Shown: positions 1 through 9,055, counted from the first letter of the stretch. The stretch is 64,000 nucleotides of DNA from Saccharothrix ecbatanensis (GCF_014205015.1 NZ_JACHMO010000001.1:620001-684000), one strand, 5' to 3'. Translations and numbers: made by a program. Notes: generated from the sequence alone by a model not told the origin.

Positions 1-487
1 CGACGACGACGTGCAGCGCGCTGGTCAGTGGCGTGTCCGGGAGGCGCGCGGCGAAGGTGAAGACCGGCAGGGCGATGGCGTAGGCCCACGCCGGGATCTT
101 CGGGTGGACGCCGGATCTGATCATGCTGATCGCGAACAGGACCGTGCCGACGGCGAAGATCAGCGCGCTGGCCGAGAGCATGATCACGGTGGGTGCGGCG
201 AGCACCGGCTTGTCGAGGTGGAAGAGCACGATGTTCAACGCGTAAGCCGCCGCGCCGAACAGTCCGAGGCCGACGAAGTTCACCACGTACCCGACGGCGC
301 CGAGCGTGGTGCGCGGCTGCTTCAGGTAGAGGGCGGTCAGGAGCGGCGCGGCCAGCGCGGGCGACACGCCGATCACGAGACTGGTCGCGGTCGTCTCCCC
401 GACAAACCCCTCGACCGCTCCCGGCAAGGCGATGAAGAGGCCCGACAACGCGCCGGATATGGCGCCGAAACGCAGCAGCAGGTTCAT
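1..487 (-). CDS. Partial integral membrane protein, unknown function
   Basis: The minus-strand frame runs from an ATG at 487 off the left edge of the window, so the C-terminus is missing. The 162 visible residues are rich in Leu, Ala, Val and Gly and form about four or five hydrophobic segments separated by short charged loops (for example YLKQPRTT and SMIRSGVHPK). I recognise no catalytic motif. It points away from the DinB-like gene and leaves a 112-bp spacer. It is a real coding frame by third-position GC bias and membrane-protein composition, but no function can be assigned. Confidence 0.65.
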   Translation of the reverse strand, partial: MNLLLRFGAISGALSGLFIALPGAVEGFVGETTATSLVIGVSPALAAPLLTALYLKQPRTTLGAVGYVVNFVGLGLFGAAAYALNIVLFHLDKPVLAAPTVIMLSASALIFAVGTVLFAISMIRSGVHPKIPAWAYAIALPVFTFAARLPDTPLTSALHVVV

Positions 488-599
488 GGTCGGGACGCTA
501 TTCGCGCAGGTAGCGGCATCGGGAGTGCCGGGCGGCCAGACTTGGGGTGCCGATCGGCACGTGCCGGGTGGCGGTCTCCCGCGCATAGACTCACCGACC

Positions 600-1133
600 A
601 TGACCGACGACCACGGGCGTCCGGAACCGCCGTTCGCGGCCGGTGAGACGGCGACGCTCCTCGGGTTCCTCGACTACCAGCGCGCGACCCTGGCGTGGAA
701 GTGCGGGGGAGTGGACGCGGCCGGCTTGAAGGCCACCGTGGGCGTCTCGTCGGTGACGTTGGGCGGGTTGCTCAAGCACTTGGCCTACGTCGAGGACGAC
801 TGGTTCTCGCGGTGGCTGCACGGGCGCGACCGGCAGCCGCCGTGGGACGCGGTCGACTGGAAGGCCGACCCCGACTGGGAGTGGAACTCGGCCGCCGACG
901 ACTCACCGGAGCAGTTGCGCGCGCTCTGGCAGGACGCCGTGGCCCGCTCCCGTGCCTCGGTCGATGAGGCGTTGGCCGCCGGAGGCCTGGAACAGCGGTC
1001 CAAGCGCACCTGGCCGGACGGCAACGCGCCCACCCTCCGCTGGATCCTCGTCCACATGATCGAGGAATACGCCCGGCACAACGGCCACGCCGACCTGATC
1101 CGCGAGTCGGTGGACGGCGCCACCGGTGAATAG
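600..1133 (+). CDS. DinB/DUF664-family protein
   Basis: A 177-residue four-helix-bundle protein. The start is the ATG at 600, since the upstream in-frame extension lacks coding character. The N-terminal part (LLGFLDYQRATLAWKCGGV) and the segment LLKHLAYVEDDWFSRWL are typical of DUF664, a DinB-like family. A second His pair lies in EEYARHNGHADLI near the C-terminus. Such proteins usually bind a metal through three His residues and may act as thiol-dependent transferases, but most have no known substrate. It is cytosolic and stands alone. Confidence 0.8.
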   Translation: MTDDHGRPEPPFAAGETATLLGFLDYQRATLAWKCGGVDAAGLKATVGVSSVTLGGLLKHLAYVEDDWFSRWLHGRDRQPPWDAVDWKADPDWEWNSAADDSPEQLRALWQDAVARSRASVDEALAAGGLEQRSKRTWPDGNAPTLRWILVHMIEEYARHNGHADLIRESVDGATGE

Positions 1134-1174
1134 CCGTTGGTCGCGCTCCAGGTTGTGGTGACAGGATTCCGGGC

Positions 1175-2716
1175 ATGTTCTCCGGTGATTTCGAGGTGCA
1201 CCTGACCGGCTCCGCCGAGGAGGCTGACGCGCTGGCCGCATTCGCCTCCCGGCGGGGTGCGAAGTTCACCCACATCCTGCTCAGCCGCGGCGAGACCCCT
1301 TCCCAGCCGATGCTGACGGTGCAGGGCAGCGGCACGCTGGAGGACCTGCACCGGTTGGCCGAGGGCTGGCGGGCCGACCTGGCCGCGGAGGGGCTGGGGC
1401 TGCTGCGGGTCAAGATCGAGGCCGCGCCGTGGAACGAGGGCGTGCCCGCGTCGGACCTGGAGGCTTCCGACGAGCTGTACTTCGAGCACCACGTGAAGGT
1501 GCTGCTGCCCTCGGACGACCGCGACAAGGTCGACCGGTTGAGGTGGACGATCGCGGAGAACGGCGCGAACGTGTCGCGCAACGCCCGGCGGCGACGCGGC
1601 CGGCACGAGGAGCGGTTCGTCACGCAGCGGTGCCGCGGGGTGGGCCGCGCCACCGCCCGGATCCGCCTGGACGCGCTGCTGGCCGTGTTGCGCGATAGCG
1701 GGTACGAGGTGCTTGAGGTCGAGGAGGAGTACGTCGTGCACGACGACGCGCTGCACGTCGACCGCGGGTGGCTCGACCCGACCCGGTGGGGCGATCGGCA
1801 CAACGTGCGGGACGACCTGCTCGGCAGCGAGGCGTCCCGGGGTGACGCGCCGTCGACCTTCCGCCCTCTGGCGGTCGAAGGGCGGGACGTCCTGCAGAAC
1901 CGGGTGTTCGACCCGGCGATGAAGCACTTCACCCACGCGTACCGGGCGGGCGAGCCGTTGTTCGGCGACGAAGACGAGGGCGCTCGCTGGTCGGCCGCCC
2001 GGCGAGCCGCGATGGCGCACGTGCTCGCGGTCGTGGCCGCCTCGCCGTGGGCGGGGAACCTGGTGCTGCGCGGCAGCGTCGCGCTGCGCGCCTGGCTCGG
2101 CGAGATCGCCCGCGATCCGGGCGACCTGGACTTCGTGGTGGCGCCGAAGACCTTCGCCCCGGACGGCCCGGAGGCGCGGGCGATGCTGGAGGGCCTGGTG
2201 GCGGCCGTCGCCGCCGATCCCGGTCCGGGGCTGCGCGCCGACCGGGTGGTGGCCGAGCACATCTGGACCTACGAGCGGGTGCCGGGCCGGCGGCTGGTGT
2301 TCCCGTTCGACGTCGAGGACCTGCCGCAGGGCGCGGTGCAGGTGGACGTGGTGTTCAACGAGGACCTGCCCGACGCGCCGGTCACCGTCGAGGTCCCGCC
2401 GCTGGGCACGCGGGTGCTCGCCGCGTCGCCCGCCCTGTCGCTGGCCTGGAAGCTCCAGTGGCTGGTGACCGACAAGTACCCGCAGGGCAAGGACCTCTAC
2501 GACGCGGTGCTGCTGGCCGAGCGCACCCCGGTGTCGCTGGACCTCGTCCGCGACCTGATCCGTCCCGAGCTGGGCGACGAGGCCGACGCCTTCACCTGGG
2601 CGTCCGTGCTCGAGCTGCCCGTCGACTGGGAGAACTTCCGCGCCGAGCGGCCCGGCGTGGCGGGCGACGCAGGGCCGTGGCTGCGCAGGCTGGCCGACGC
2701 GCTGTCCCGCTCGTGA
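1175..2716 (+). CDS. AbiEii-type nucleotidyltransferase with duplicated N-terminal domain
   Basis: 513 residues. The C-terminal half is an AbiEii/AbiGii-like nucleotidyltransferase: LRGSVALRAWLGE followed by DPGDLDFVV supplies the GS and DxD metal-binding motif, and WKLQWLVTDKYPQGKDLYD matches the family's Lys/Asp-Leu-Tyr-Asp motif. AbiEii proteins add nucleotides to tRNA or other acceptors and act as toxins in abortive infection. The N-terminal ~230 residues look like two copies of one unit, each with a strand, a Gly-Ala turn, Arg-rich strands and a final V-K/E-I-E strand. No AbiEi antitoxin gene is adjacent, so it may be an orphan or a housekeeping enzyme. Confidence 0.75.
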   Translation: MFSGDFEVHLTGSAEEADALAAFASRRGAKFTHILLSRGETPSQPMLTVQGSGTLEDLHRLAEGWRADLAAEGLGLLRVKIEAAPWNEGVPASDLEASDELYFEHHVKVLLPSDDRDKVDRLRWTIAENGANVSRNARRRRGRHEERFVTQRCRGVGRATARIRLDALLAVLRDSGYEVLEVEEEYVVHDDALHVDRGWLDPTRWGDRHNVRDDLLGSEASRGDAPSTFRPLAVEGRDVLQNRVFDPAMKHFTHAYRAGEPLFGDEDEGARWSAARRAAMAHVLAVVAASPWAGNLVLRGSVALRAWLGEIARDPGDLDFVVAPKTFAPDGPEARAMLEGLVAAVAADPGPGLRADRVVAEHIWTYERVPGRRLVFPFDVEDLPQGAVQVDVVFNEDLPDAPVTVEVPPLGTRVLAASPALSLAWKLQWLVTDKYPQGKDLYDAVLLAERTPVSLDLVRDLIRPELGDEADAFTWASVLELPVDWENFRAERPGVAGDAGPWLRRLADALSRS

Positions 2717-2792
2717 ACCGGTGCCCCGCCGGCCCGTGATCGACGCGGTGAGATCCTGCCCTCGCGTGGCCGGCGGGACGTAGCCTGCCGTT

Positions 2793-3797
2793 GTGCGTCC
2801 TCTGTCGTGGTTGACGCCCCTGTTGTGCGGGGTGGTGTTGGTGGCCGGCGCGTATGCCGGGTTGGCGGGGCTCGGGGAGACGCGGTGGGCGCCGTTCGTG
2901 CTCGGGCTCGCCGCCCTGGTGCTGGTCGACGCGGTCGGCTCGCGTTACCCGGCTGCGGCGGTGTTGGCGGTGCAGGCAGGGCTGGTGGCGCTCGTCGCGT
3001 TCGCCGACGGGTCGGGGATGGCGCGGGTGTTGTTCCTGCTGCTGCCGTTCGGCGCGTACTTCGCGTTCGGGCGGGTGGTCGCGGTGGGGATCGGGGTGGC
3101 GACGGTCGCCTTCCTCGTCGTCGCCTTCCAGCTCACCGTGCCGGGGTGGACGCGGTCCGTCGAGCACGTCTCGGACCTGCTGATGTTCGGCATCGGGCTG
3201 GTCCTGGCGCTGGCCATGGCCGAGCTGTCCGCCGCCGCCGAGCGGAACCGGGTGGCGCGGGACATCCACGACGGCCTCGGCCACCACCTCACGGCCGTGT
3301 CGGTGCTGCTCGAGAAGGCGTCGGCGTTCCGGGACCGCGATCCCGAGGTGGCGGACCGGGCCGTCGCGGACGCCCGTGAGTCGGCCCGGCGCGCGTTGGA
3401 GGACGTCCGCACGTCGGTCCGCGCACTGCGCGAGCCCTTCCGGCTGGGTGAGTCGCTGGCCGGGTTGACGCGCGGGTTGGGTGTGTCGGTCGACTGCACG
3501 GGTGACGAATCCCGTTACGCCCCAGGCACTTTGCTCGCGCTCTACCGGGCCGCGCAAGAGGGGATCACCAACGCGATGCGACACGCCCAGGGCTCCGACG
3601 TGCGAGTGACACTCCACTGTGGACCCCGTGAGGCACGGCTGGTGGTGGCCGACGACGGTCCCGGCTTCCCGCCCGAACGCGAGGGTTTCGGCCTGAACGG
3701 GCTGCGGGAGCGGATCGCGCAGGCCGGTGGCTCGGTCGAGGTCGTCGGCGACTCGGGCACCCGGCTCACCGTCGTGGTGCCGAGGGGGACGGCGTGA
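2793..3797 (+). CDS. NarL/DesK-type sensor histidine kinase
   Basis: 334 residues starting at GTG 2793. The first ~150 residues contain five or six membrane segments and no large extracellular domain, so it probably senses the membrane or an intramembrane signal. The HisKA_3 dimerisation motif is RDIHDGLGHHLTAVSV. The ATPase domain has EGITNAMRHA (N box), VADDGPGFP (G1) and GLNGLRERI (G2). Its last codons overlap the start of the response regulator by 4 bp (GTGA), so the two are translationally coupled. Confidence 0.93.
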   Translation: MRPLSWLTPLLCGVVLVAGAYAGLAGLGETRWAPFVLGLAALVLVDAVGSRYPAAAVLAVQAGLVALVAFADGSGMARVLFLLLPFGAYFAFGRVVAVGIGVATVAFLVVAFQLTVPGWTRSVEHVSDLLMFGIGLVLALAMAELSAAAERNRVARDIHDGLGHHLTAVSVLLEKASAFRDRDPEVADRAVADARESARRALEDVRTSVRALREPFRLGESLAGLTRGLGVSVDCTGDESRYAPGTLLALYRAAQEGITNAMRHAQGSDVRVTLHCGPREARLVVADDGPGFPPEREGFGLNGLRERIAQAGGSVEVVGDSGTRLTVVVPRGTA

Positions 3798-4441
3798 CCG
3801 ACGTGCGCGTGATCGTGGTGGACGACCAGCAGCTCATCCGCGAGAGCATCGCCGCCCTGCTGGACATCCAGCCGGGCATCTCGGTGGTCGGCACCGCCGG
3901 TGACGGCAAGGCCGCGGTCGACCTCACCGTCGCCGAGGACCCGGACGTGGTCCTGATGGACGTGCGGATGCCGGTGATGGACGGCATCGACGCGCTCGGT
4001 GTGCTCCGTCGCCGCAACCCGCGCACCAGGGTCGTAATGCTGACCACGTTCGATGACGAGGAGTACGTGGTGCGCGCGTTGAAGGCGGGGGCGAGCGGCT
4101 ACCTGCTCAAGGACCGGCCCGCGGTCGAACTGGCCGCCGCCGTCCGGCTCGCGCACTCCGGCGTGGTCCAGTTCGACCCGGCCGCCGCGGCCCGACTGGC
4201 GACCGCGCTGGGACACGGGCTGGGACACGGGCGACCGGTTCCGCCACAGCTCGACCTCACCGAACGCGAAGTGGACGTCCTGCGGCTGGTCGCCACCGGC
4301 TCCACCAACCGGGAGATCGCCGGACGCCTGCACCTGAGCGAGGGCACGGTGAAGAACCACGTCTCCCGCATCCTGGGCCGGCTCGGCCTGCGCGACCGCA
4401 CGCAGGCCGCCGTCTACGCCCGCGACCACGGACTCCTATAG
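3794..4441 (+). CDS. LuxR/NarL-family response regulator
   Basis: 215 residues. The receiver domain has the acidic pair in VVDDQQLIRES and the phospho-acceptor Asp in VVLMDVRMPVMDG; the switch Thr (VVMLTTFDDEEY) and Lys (GYLLKDRP) are present. The C-terminal LuxR helix-turn-helix reads LTEREVDVLRLVATG...STNREIAGRLHLSEGTVKNH. It partners the kinase just upstream. Its stop at 4441 lies 5 bp from the stop of the convergent subtilase-like gene, leaving almost no terminator space. Confidence 0.94.
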   Translation: MTDVRVIVVDDQQLIRESIAALLDIQPGISVVGTAGDGKAAVDLTVAEDPDVVLMDVRMPVMDGIDALGVLRRRNPRTRVVMLTTFDDEEYVVRALKAGASGYLLKDRPAVELAAAVRLAHSGVVQFDPAAAARLATALGHGLGHGRPVPPQLDLTEREVDVLRLVATGSTNREIAGRLHLSEGTVKNHVSRILGRLGLRDRTQAAVYARDHGLL

Positions 4442-4446
4442 GACGG

Positions 4447-5667
4447 TCACACCGGGATCATGCCCATGAACAGCAACAGGTTCGGCGATCCCGCGCCCGG
4501 ATTGGTGATCACGCCCGGCGTGGCGTTGGCCCGCAGCGCCTCGGCCACCGCGACCGCCGAGTCACCCGGGAACTTCTGCCGCCACAACGCCGCCACGCCC
4601 GCCGCGTGCGCGGACGCGGTGGACCCGCTGATGGTCGAGTACGCGGTGTCCGACGTGCCCCACGCCGACGTGATGTTCACGCCCGGCGCCCACACGTCGA
4701 TGCACGGCCCGTAGTTGGAGAAGCTCGCCTTCGCGTCGTTGACGTCCGTCGCGCCCACGGTCGTGGCCAGCGGGGTGCTGCCGAGGGAGTAGTTGCAGGC
4801 GTTGGCGTTCGAGCTTCCCGACACCACCGAGTAGTGCACGTTCCCGTTGATCGACGCGGTGATGGCGTTGTTGAACGGCTGGTTCAGCGGGCCTCCCAAC
4901 GTCATCAGCGCGACAGCCTTGGAGCCGCTGGCCGCGGCGTCGTTGGTCGCCCAGTCGATGCCGGCGATGATCTGCGAGTACGTGCCGGAGCCCTGGCAGT
5001 TGAGCACCCGCACGGACACCAGCGTCACGTCCTTCGCCACGCCGGTGGTCTGGCCGCCGACCGTGGCCGCCATGTGCGTGCCGTGGCCGTTGCAGTCGTT
5101 GCCGGGCGGGGTGACGCCGCCGACGGTGTCCAGTCCGGGCACGGCACGGCCCTCGAACTCCTGGTGCGTGTACCGGATGCCGGTGCCGAAGATGTACGCC
5201 CGCACGGCCGGGGCGGTGTTCGGGTGGAAGTACTTGTGGTCCAGCGGCAGGGAACGCTGGTCGATCCGGTCCAGGCCCCACGACGGCGGGTCCGGCTGCA
5301 CGCCCAGGGCTTGCGTGCTGACGGCCGGAGGGACGACCTCCCGCGCGGTGACGTCCTGCGCGGTCAGCCGCACCCGCACGTCCTGGGCGACGTAGGCGAC
5401 GCGCGGGTCGGCGGCGAGCCTCTTGGCCTCCACCGCACTCGTCCTCATGGCGAACCCGGCCAACGCCGTCCGGTACGTGAACGTGACGCCGGGCGTGGCA
5501 GTCAACGCGGCCAGGTCGTCGTGCCGCTTCAGCACCACGATGTAGCTGCCCGCCACGGCCTGCGGGTGCCCGGCGTAGAGCACCGCACCGACCGGGGCGG
5601 CTTGTGCGGGTGCGCCGGCGAGACCGGCTAACAGCGCGGTCGCCACCGCCAGATGTCTGATCTTCAC
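4447..5667 (-). CDS. Secreted subtilase (S8)-like protein with a degenerate active site
   Basis: 406 residues from GTG 5667, preceded by GGAGGA. A signal peptide of about 23 residues (VKIRHLAVATALLAGLAG...AQA) is followed by an I9-type inhibitor prodomain (SYIVVLKRHDDL) and a proteinase K-like S8 domain. The His motif NGHGTHMAA is intact (H195). The catalytic Asp motif reads YIFGTGIRYTH with Gly161 in place of Asp, the oxyanion Asn is Ser285 (SGSSNANACNYS), and the Ser motif reads ISGSTASAH with one residue fewer than GTSMAxPH. It is therefore probably not an ordinary active protease. It may be a binding protein or decoy; activity by another mechanism is not excluded. Confidence 0.85.
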   Translation of the reverse strand: MKIRHLAVATALLAGLAGAPAQAAPVGAVLYAGHPQAVAGSYIVVLKRHDDLAALTATPGVTFTYRTALAGFAMRTSAVEAKRLAADPRVAYVAQDVRVRLTAQDVTAREVVPPAVSTQALGVQPDPPSWGLDRIDQRSLPLDHKYFHPNTAPAVRAYIFGTGIRYTHQEFEGRAVPGLDTVGGVTPPGNDCNGHGTHMAATVGGQTTGVAKDVTLVSVRVLNCQGSGTYSQIIAGIDWATNDAAASGSKAVALMTLGGPLNQPFNNAITASINGNVHYSVVSGSSNANACNYSLGSTPLATTVGATDVNDAKASFSNYGPCIDVWAPGVNITSAWGTSDTAYSTISGSTASAHAAGVAALWRQKFPGDSAVAVAEALRANATPGVITNPGAGSPNLLLFMGMIPV

Positions 5668-5930
5668 AGCTCCTCCAACATGCAGGGGTCGTCGGGGAAC
5701 GTGCTCGACTCGCTCTTGAACCACAGCACGGCGGTGAGGGCGACGACAGGTCCGATCAGAGTTCAACTATCAGTCGCTCGGGCGTCAACTTCAGTCGATA
5801 GAGTCGCTGTGACTGCATTCGGTGGTCACCATTGGGCTGAACGGGTGAACGCGCGCGGTCCGGGCTAACACCGGATCGGGGGGCGTCGACAGCAAGGCAC
5901 CGACGCGCGCATCCAGGGGGTTCGGCGCTC

Positions 5931-7754
5931 ATGGCCAAGAAGAAGAACGGTTTGCAGACTTCGCTCCGGAAGTTCGTGCGCACGAAGGGCGCCGACTACC
6001 TGCGAGACCCGAACGTGTCCTCGATCGGGATCGGCTACAAGGTCGCCGACGGCAAGCCCACGAACGAGATCGCGATCCAGTTCACCGTGCGGCAGAAGGC
6101 CGCGCCCGAGGCGTTGGGCGCGCTCGGCACCGCGCTGCTGCCCGAGACGATCGAGGTCGACGGCGTCCCGGTGCCCACCGACGTGCTGGAACGCGACTAC
6201 CGCGTCGACTTCCACGTGGTGCAGGAGACGGTCAGCGACGTGCGCAAGACGCGGATCGACCCGGTGGTGCCGGGCGTCAGCGTCGGGCACGTGCGCGTGT
6301 CCGCGGGCACCCTCGGCTGCATCGTGTACGACAGGGTCGACGGCACCCCGTACGCGCTGAGCAACTGGCACGTCCTGCACGGGCCGCAGGGCGCGTTGGG
6401 CGAGGACGTGGTGCAGCCCGGCGTGCACGACGACAACCGCACCGAGCGCAACCGGCTGGGCCGGCTCGTCCGGTCGCACCTGGGCGCGGCGGGCGACTGC
6501 GCCATCGCCACCGTCGAGGGCCGCGGGTTCGAGTCGGAGATCCTGGACCTGGGCGTGCCGGTGGACAAGCTGGGCGAGCCCGAGCTGGGCGACAAGGTCG
6601 TGAAGAGCGGCCGGACGACCGGCGTGACGCACGGCGTGGTCCGCCGCGTGGACACCATCGTCAAGATCGACTACGGCCCCGGTGTGGGTCAGCGGCAGAT
6701 CGGCTGCTTCGAGATCGGACCGGACCCGGCGCGGCCCGCGGCCGACGGCGAGATCAGCATGGGCGGCGACTCCGGCGCGGCGTGGATGTTCAAGGCGTCC
6801 AACGGCAAGACCGGCAAGACGATGGCCGGCCTGCACTTCGCGGGCGAGGCGGGGGACAGCACGGACGAGCACGCGCTGGCGTGCCTGCCCGCGTCCGTGT
6901 TCGAGAAGCTGGGCATCACGGTCAAGCCGCCGAAGAAGCCCGAGGTGTCGCTGGTCGGGTTCGACGGCGACTTCCTCGGCGTGCCGGTGGGCGTGCCGGA
7001 GCTGGGTGAGGCGACCCGGGCCGACGCGGTCGAGCTGAACGGGTCGACGGTGATCGACTACACGCACTTCTCGCTGGCGCAGAGCAAGTCGCGCCGGTTC
7101 GCGTTCTGGGTGGCGTGGAACATCGACGGCGGCGGGCTGAAGTCCATCAACCGCAGCGGCATCCCGTTCGTGCTGGACTCGCGGTTCCCGGCCGAGTTCC
7201 AGGTCGGCGACGAGCTGTACCGGGGCAACCGGCTGGACCGCGGGCACGTGGCGCGGCGCGCGGACCTGCTGTGGGGGCCGCAGGCGCTGGCGGAGAAGGC
7301 CAACCGGGACTCGTTCTTCTTCACCAACATCACGCCGCAGATGGACGACTTCAACCAGAGCATGCGGCGCGGGCTGTGGGGTCGGCTGGAGGACGCCGTC
7401 CTGTCCGATGTGGACGTCGACGACCTGAAGGTCAGCGTCTACGGCGGTCCGGTGTTCCGCTCCGACGACCGGGTGTTCCGCGGCGTCGCGTTGCCGCGCG
7501 AGTACTGGAAGGTGATCGCGTTCGTGTCCGCCGGGGTGCTCAAGGCGCGGGCGTTCGTGCTGACGCAGAACCTGAACCAGCTGGAATCGCTGGAGCTGGA
7601 CGAGTTCCGGGTGTTCCAGGTGCGGTTGGGCGAGGTCGAGGAGCGGTGCGGCTTCACGTTCCCGGCGGCGTTGACGGCGGCGGACACCCTGGTCGTGCCG
7701 GAGTCGGTGGAGGAGCGGGCACCACTGGAGGCGTTGACCGACATCCAGTGGTGA
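5931..7754 (+). CDS. Trypsin-like protease / DNA-RNA non-specific endonuclease fusion
   Basis: 607 residues from ATG 5931, preceded by a GGGGG ribosome site. Residues ~25-320 form a trypsin-fold domain with a full triad: H147 (LSNWHVL), D189 (AGDCAIA) and S281 (MGGDSGAAW). Residues ~340-600 form a NUC1/EndoG-type non-specific nuclease with the ββα-metal motif LDRGH (H439) and the metal-binding Asn in DDFNQ (N475). No signal peptide or membrane segment is seen, so it appears cytosolic. Such protease-nuclease combinations suggest a toxic effector or an autoprocessed nuclease; this is inference. It is divergent from the subtilase-like gene. Confidence 0.88.
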   Translation: MAKKKNGLQTSLRKFVRTKGADYLRDPNVSSIGIGYKVADGKPTNEIAIQFTVRQKAAPEALGALGTALLPETIEVDGVPVPTDVLERDYRVDFHVVQETVSDVRKTRIDPVVPGVSVGHVRVSAGTLGCIVYDRVDGTPYALSNWHVLHGPQGALGEDVVQPGVHDDNRTERNRLGRLVRSHLGAAGDCAIATVEGRGFESEILDLGVPVDKLGEPELGDKVVKSGRTTGVTHGVVRRVDTIVKIDYGPGVGQRQIGCFEIGPDPARPAADGEISMGGDSGAAWMFKASNGKTGKTMAGLHFAGEAGDSTDEHALACLPASVFEKLGITVKPPKKPEVSLVGFDGDFLGVPVGVPELGEATRADAVELNGSTVIDYTHFSLAQSKSRRFAFWVAWNIDGGGLKSINRSGIPFVLDSRFPAEFQVGDELYRGNRLDRGHVARRADLLWGPQALAEKANRDSFFFTNITPQMDDFNQSMRRGLWGRLEDAVLSDVDVDDLKVSVYGGPVFRSDDRVFRGVALPREYWKVIAFVSAGVLKARAFVLTQNLNQLESLELDEFRVFQVRLGEVEERCGFTFPAALTAADTLVVPESVEERAPLEALTDIQW

Positions 7755-7776
7755 CCGACATCCAGCGGGTGGTCGG

Positions 7777-8973
7777 CTACTTGGCGAGCGCGTAGTCCTT
7801 GAGCACGACCGAATCGTGCACGCGGACGGCGTTGCTGTTCAGCTTGGCCAACAGTTTGCCGAACGACGGCATCTTGGCGAAGAGGCGCAACGCCTGGCGC
7901 ATCGTCCACACCTCGCGCGAGGTCGCCGGGACGAGGCGCTTCGCCGCGCCCACAGCGAACGCACGGCTGCGTCGCACGTAGTCGCCGATCTCCGCCTCGT
8001 ACGCCGGGAACGCGACCGCCGGGTCACCGTGCGCCGCCGCCAGTTCGCCCGCCAGCACGTACGCGGCGACCACGGCGAGGCTCGTGCCGCCGCCGACCGC
8101 CGGGCCGGGGCAGCAGCCCGCGTCACCGACCAGCGACACCCGGCCACGCGACCACGTGTCCATCTGGAGTTGGGTGATGGAGTCGAAGTAGAACGTGCCG
8201 TCCATGTGGTCCAGCCACCGCGCCACCTCGCCGCCCATGTCCGCGAACGCCTCGCGCAGCAACTCCTTCTGCCGCTCGACGTCCCGGTAGTGGTAGACCA
8301 GCGGCTGGTCCGAGCGGAACAGGAAGGCGGCGCGTGCGTCCGGCAGGTGGTCGGTGCTGTACATCGCGGCCATGCGGCCGACGTCGGTGTAGGTCAGCGT
8401 GCTGTCGTGCAGGTCGAGGTAGTTCGGCAGTGAGAGCACGGCGAGGTAGGCGCCGATGAACAGTTCGGGCACGTCGCCGAACACCAGCCGCCGCACGTTC
8501 GAGTGCAGCCCGTCCGCGCCGATGACCAGGTCGAACCGGCGTGGTTCGCGGTGCTCGAACGTGACTTCGACGCCGTCCCCGTCGTCGGTGATGGACGTGA
8601 TCGAGTCGCCGAAGAGGTAGTCCACGTTGTCGCGCGTGGCGTCGTAGAACACCTCGGCGAGGTCGTCCCGCATGATCTCGACGTGCCGGTTCGACACCGC
8701 GCCGAACAGTGTGCCCATGTCCACTTCGACCGGGCGTTTGCCCTGGCTGTGCACGATCATCCGGTCCGTGCCGGTGGCGAGTTCCAGGATCTGCGGCAGC
8801 ACGCCCATGCGTTCGGCGATGTCCATCGCGGGTCGGAACAGGTCCACCGAGTGGCCGCCGGTCTTGCGCGGTCCGGGCGCGCGTTCGACGACCGTCACCT
8901 CGAACCCGTACCTGGCCAGCCAGTGCGCGAGAACCGGGCCGGCGACGCTGGCGCCGGAAATCAGAATCCCCAT
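7777..8973 (-). CDS. FAD-dependent monooxygenase (PHBH/TetX-like)
   Basis: 398 residues. The N-terminal FAD-binding Rossmann motif is ISGASVAGPVLAHWLARYG, the DG motif is LVIGADGLHSNVRR, and the GD motif is VSLVGDAGCCPGPAVGGG. This layout is that of group A flavoprotein monooxygenases, which hydroxylate aromatic or polyketide substrates with NAD(P)H and O2. The substrate cannot be predicted. It is divergent from a TetR gene and two palindromes lie between them, so TetR control is likely. Confidence 0.9.
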   Translation of the reverse strand: MGILISGASVAGPVLAHWLARYGFEVTVVERAPGPRKTGGHSVDLFRPAMDIAERMGVLPQILELATGTDRMIVHSQGKRPVEVDMGTLFGAVSNRHVEIMRDDLAEVFYDATRDNVDYLFGDSITSITDDGDGVEVTFEHREPRRFDLVIGADGLHSNVRRLVFGDVPELFIGAYLAVLSLPNYLDLHDSTLTYTDVGRMAAMYSTDHLPDARAAFLFRSDQPLVYHYRDVERQKELLREAFADMGGEVARWLDHMDGTFYFDSITQLQMDTWSRGRVSLVGDAGCCPGPAVGGGTSLAVVAAYVLAGELAAAHGDPAVAFPAYEAEIGDYVRRSRAFAVGAAKRLVPATSREVWTMRQALRLFAKMPSFGKLLAKLNSNAVRVHDSVVLKDYALAK

Positions 8974-8987
8974 GGCGAAACCCCCTT

Positions 8988-9005
8988 ACTTACCGGATAG
9001 TAAGT
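8988..9005. promoter_or_regulatory. Candidate TetR operator 1
   Basis: ACTTACCGGATAGTAAGT is an 18-bp inverted repeat with perfect 6-bp arms (ACTTAC/GTAAGT). It lies 14 bp upstream of the monooxygenase start, in the 82-bp spacer shared with the divergent TetR gene. The position suits repression of the monooxygenase. Confidence 0.55.
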
Positions 9006-9028
9006 GGAGCGGCTCGCGGGCGCAAGAC

Positions 9029-9046
9029 TGACTGACCGGTCGGTAG
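9029..9046. promoter_or_regulatory. Candidate TetR operator 2
   Basis: A GACCGGTC core (9034-9041) is flanked by near-symmetrical bases (ACTGACCGGTCGGT), a common TetR-family operator shape. It lies just upstream of the TetR start at 9056 and could mediate autoregulation. Its sequence differs from the 8988-9005 palindrome, so only one of the two may be the true TetR site. Confidence 0.4.
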
Positions 9047-9055
9047 GCTCCGGGC

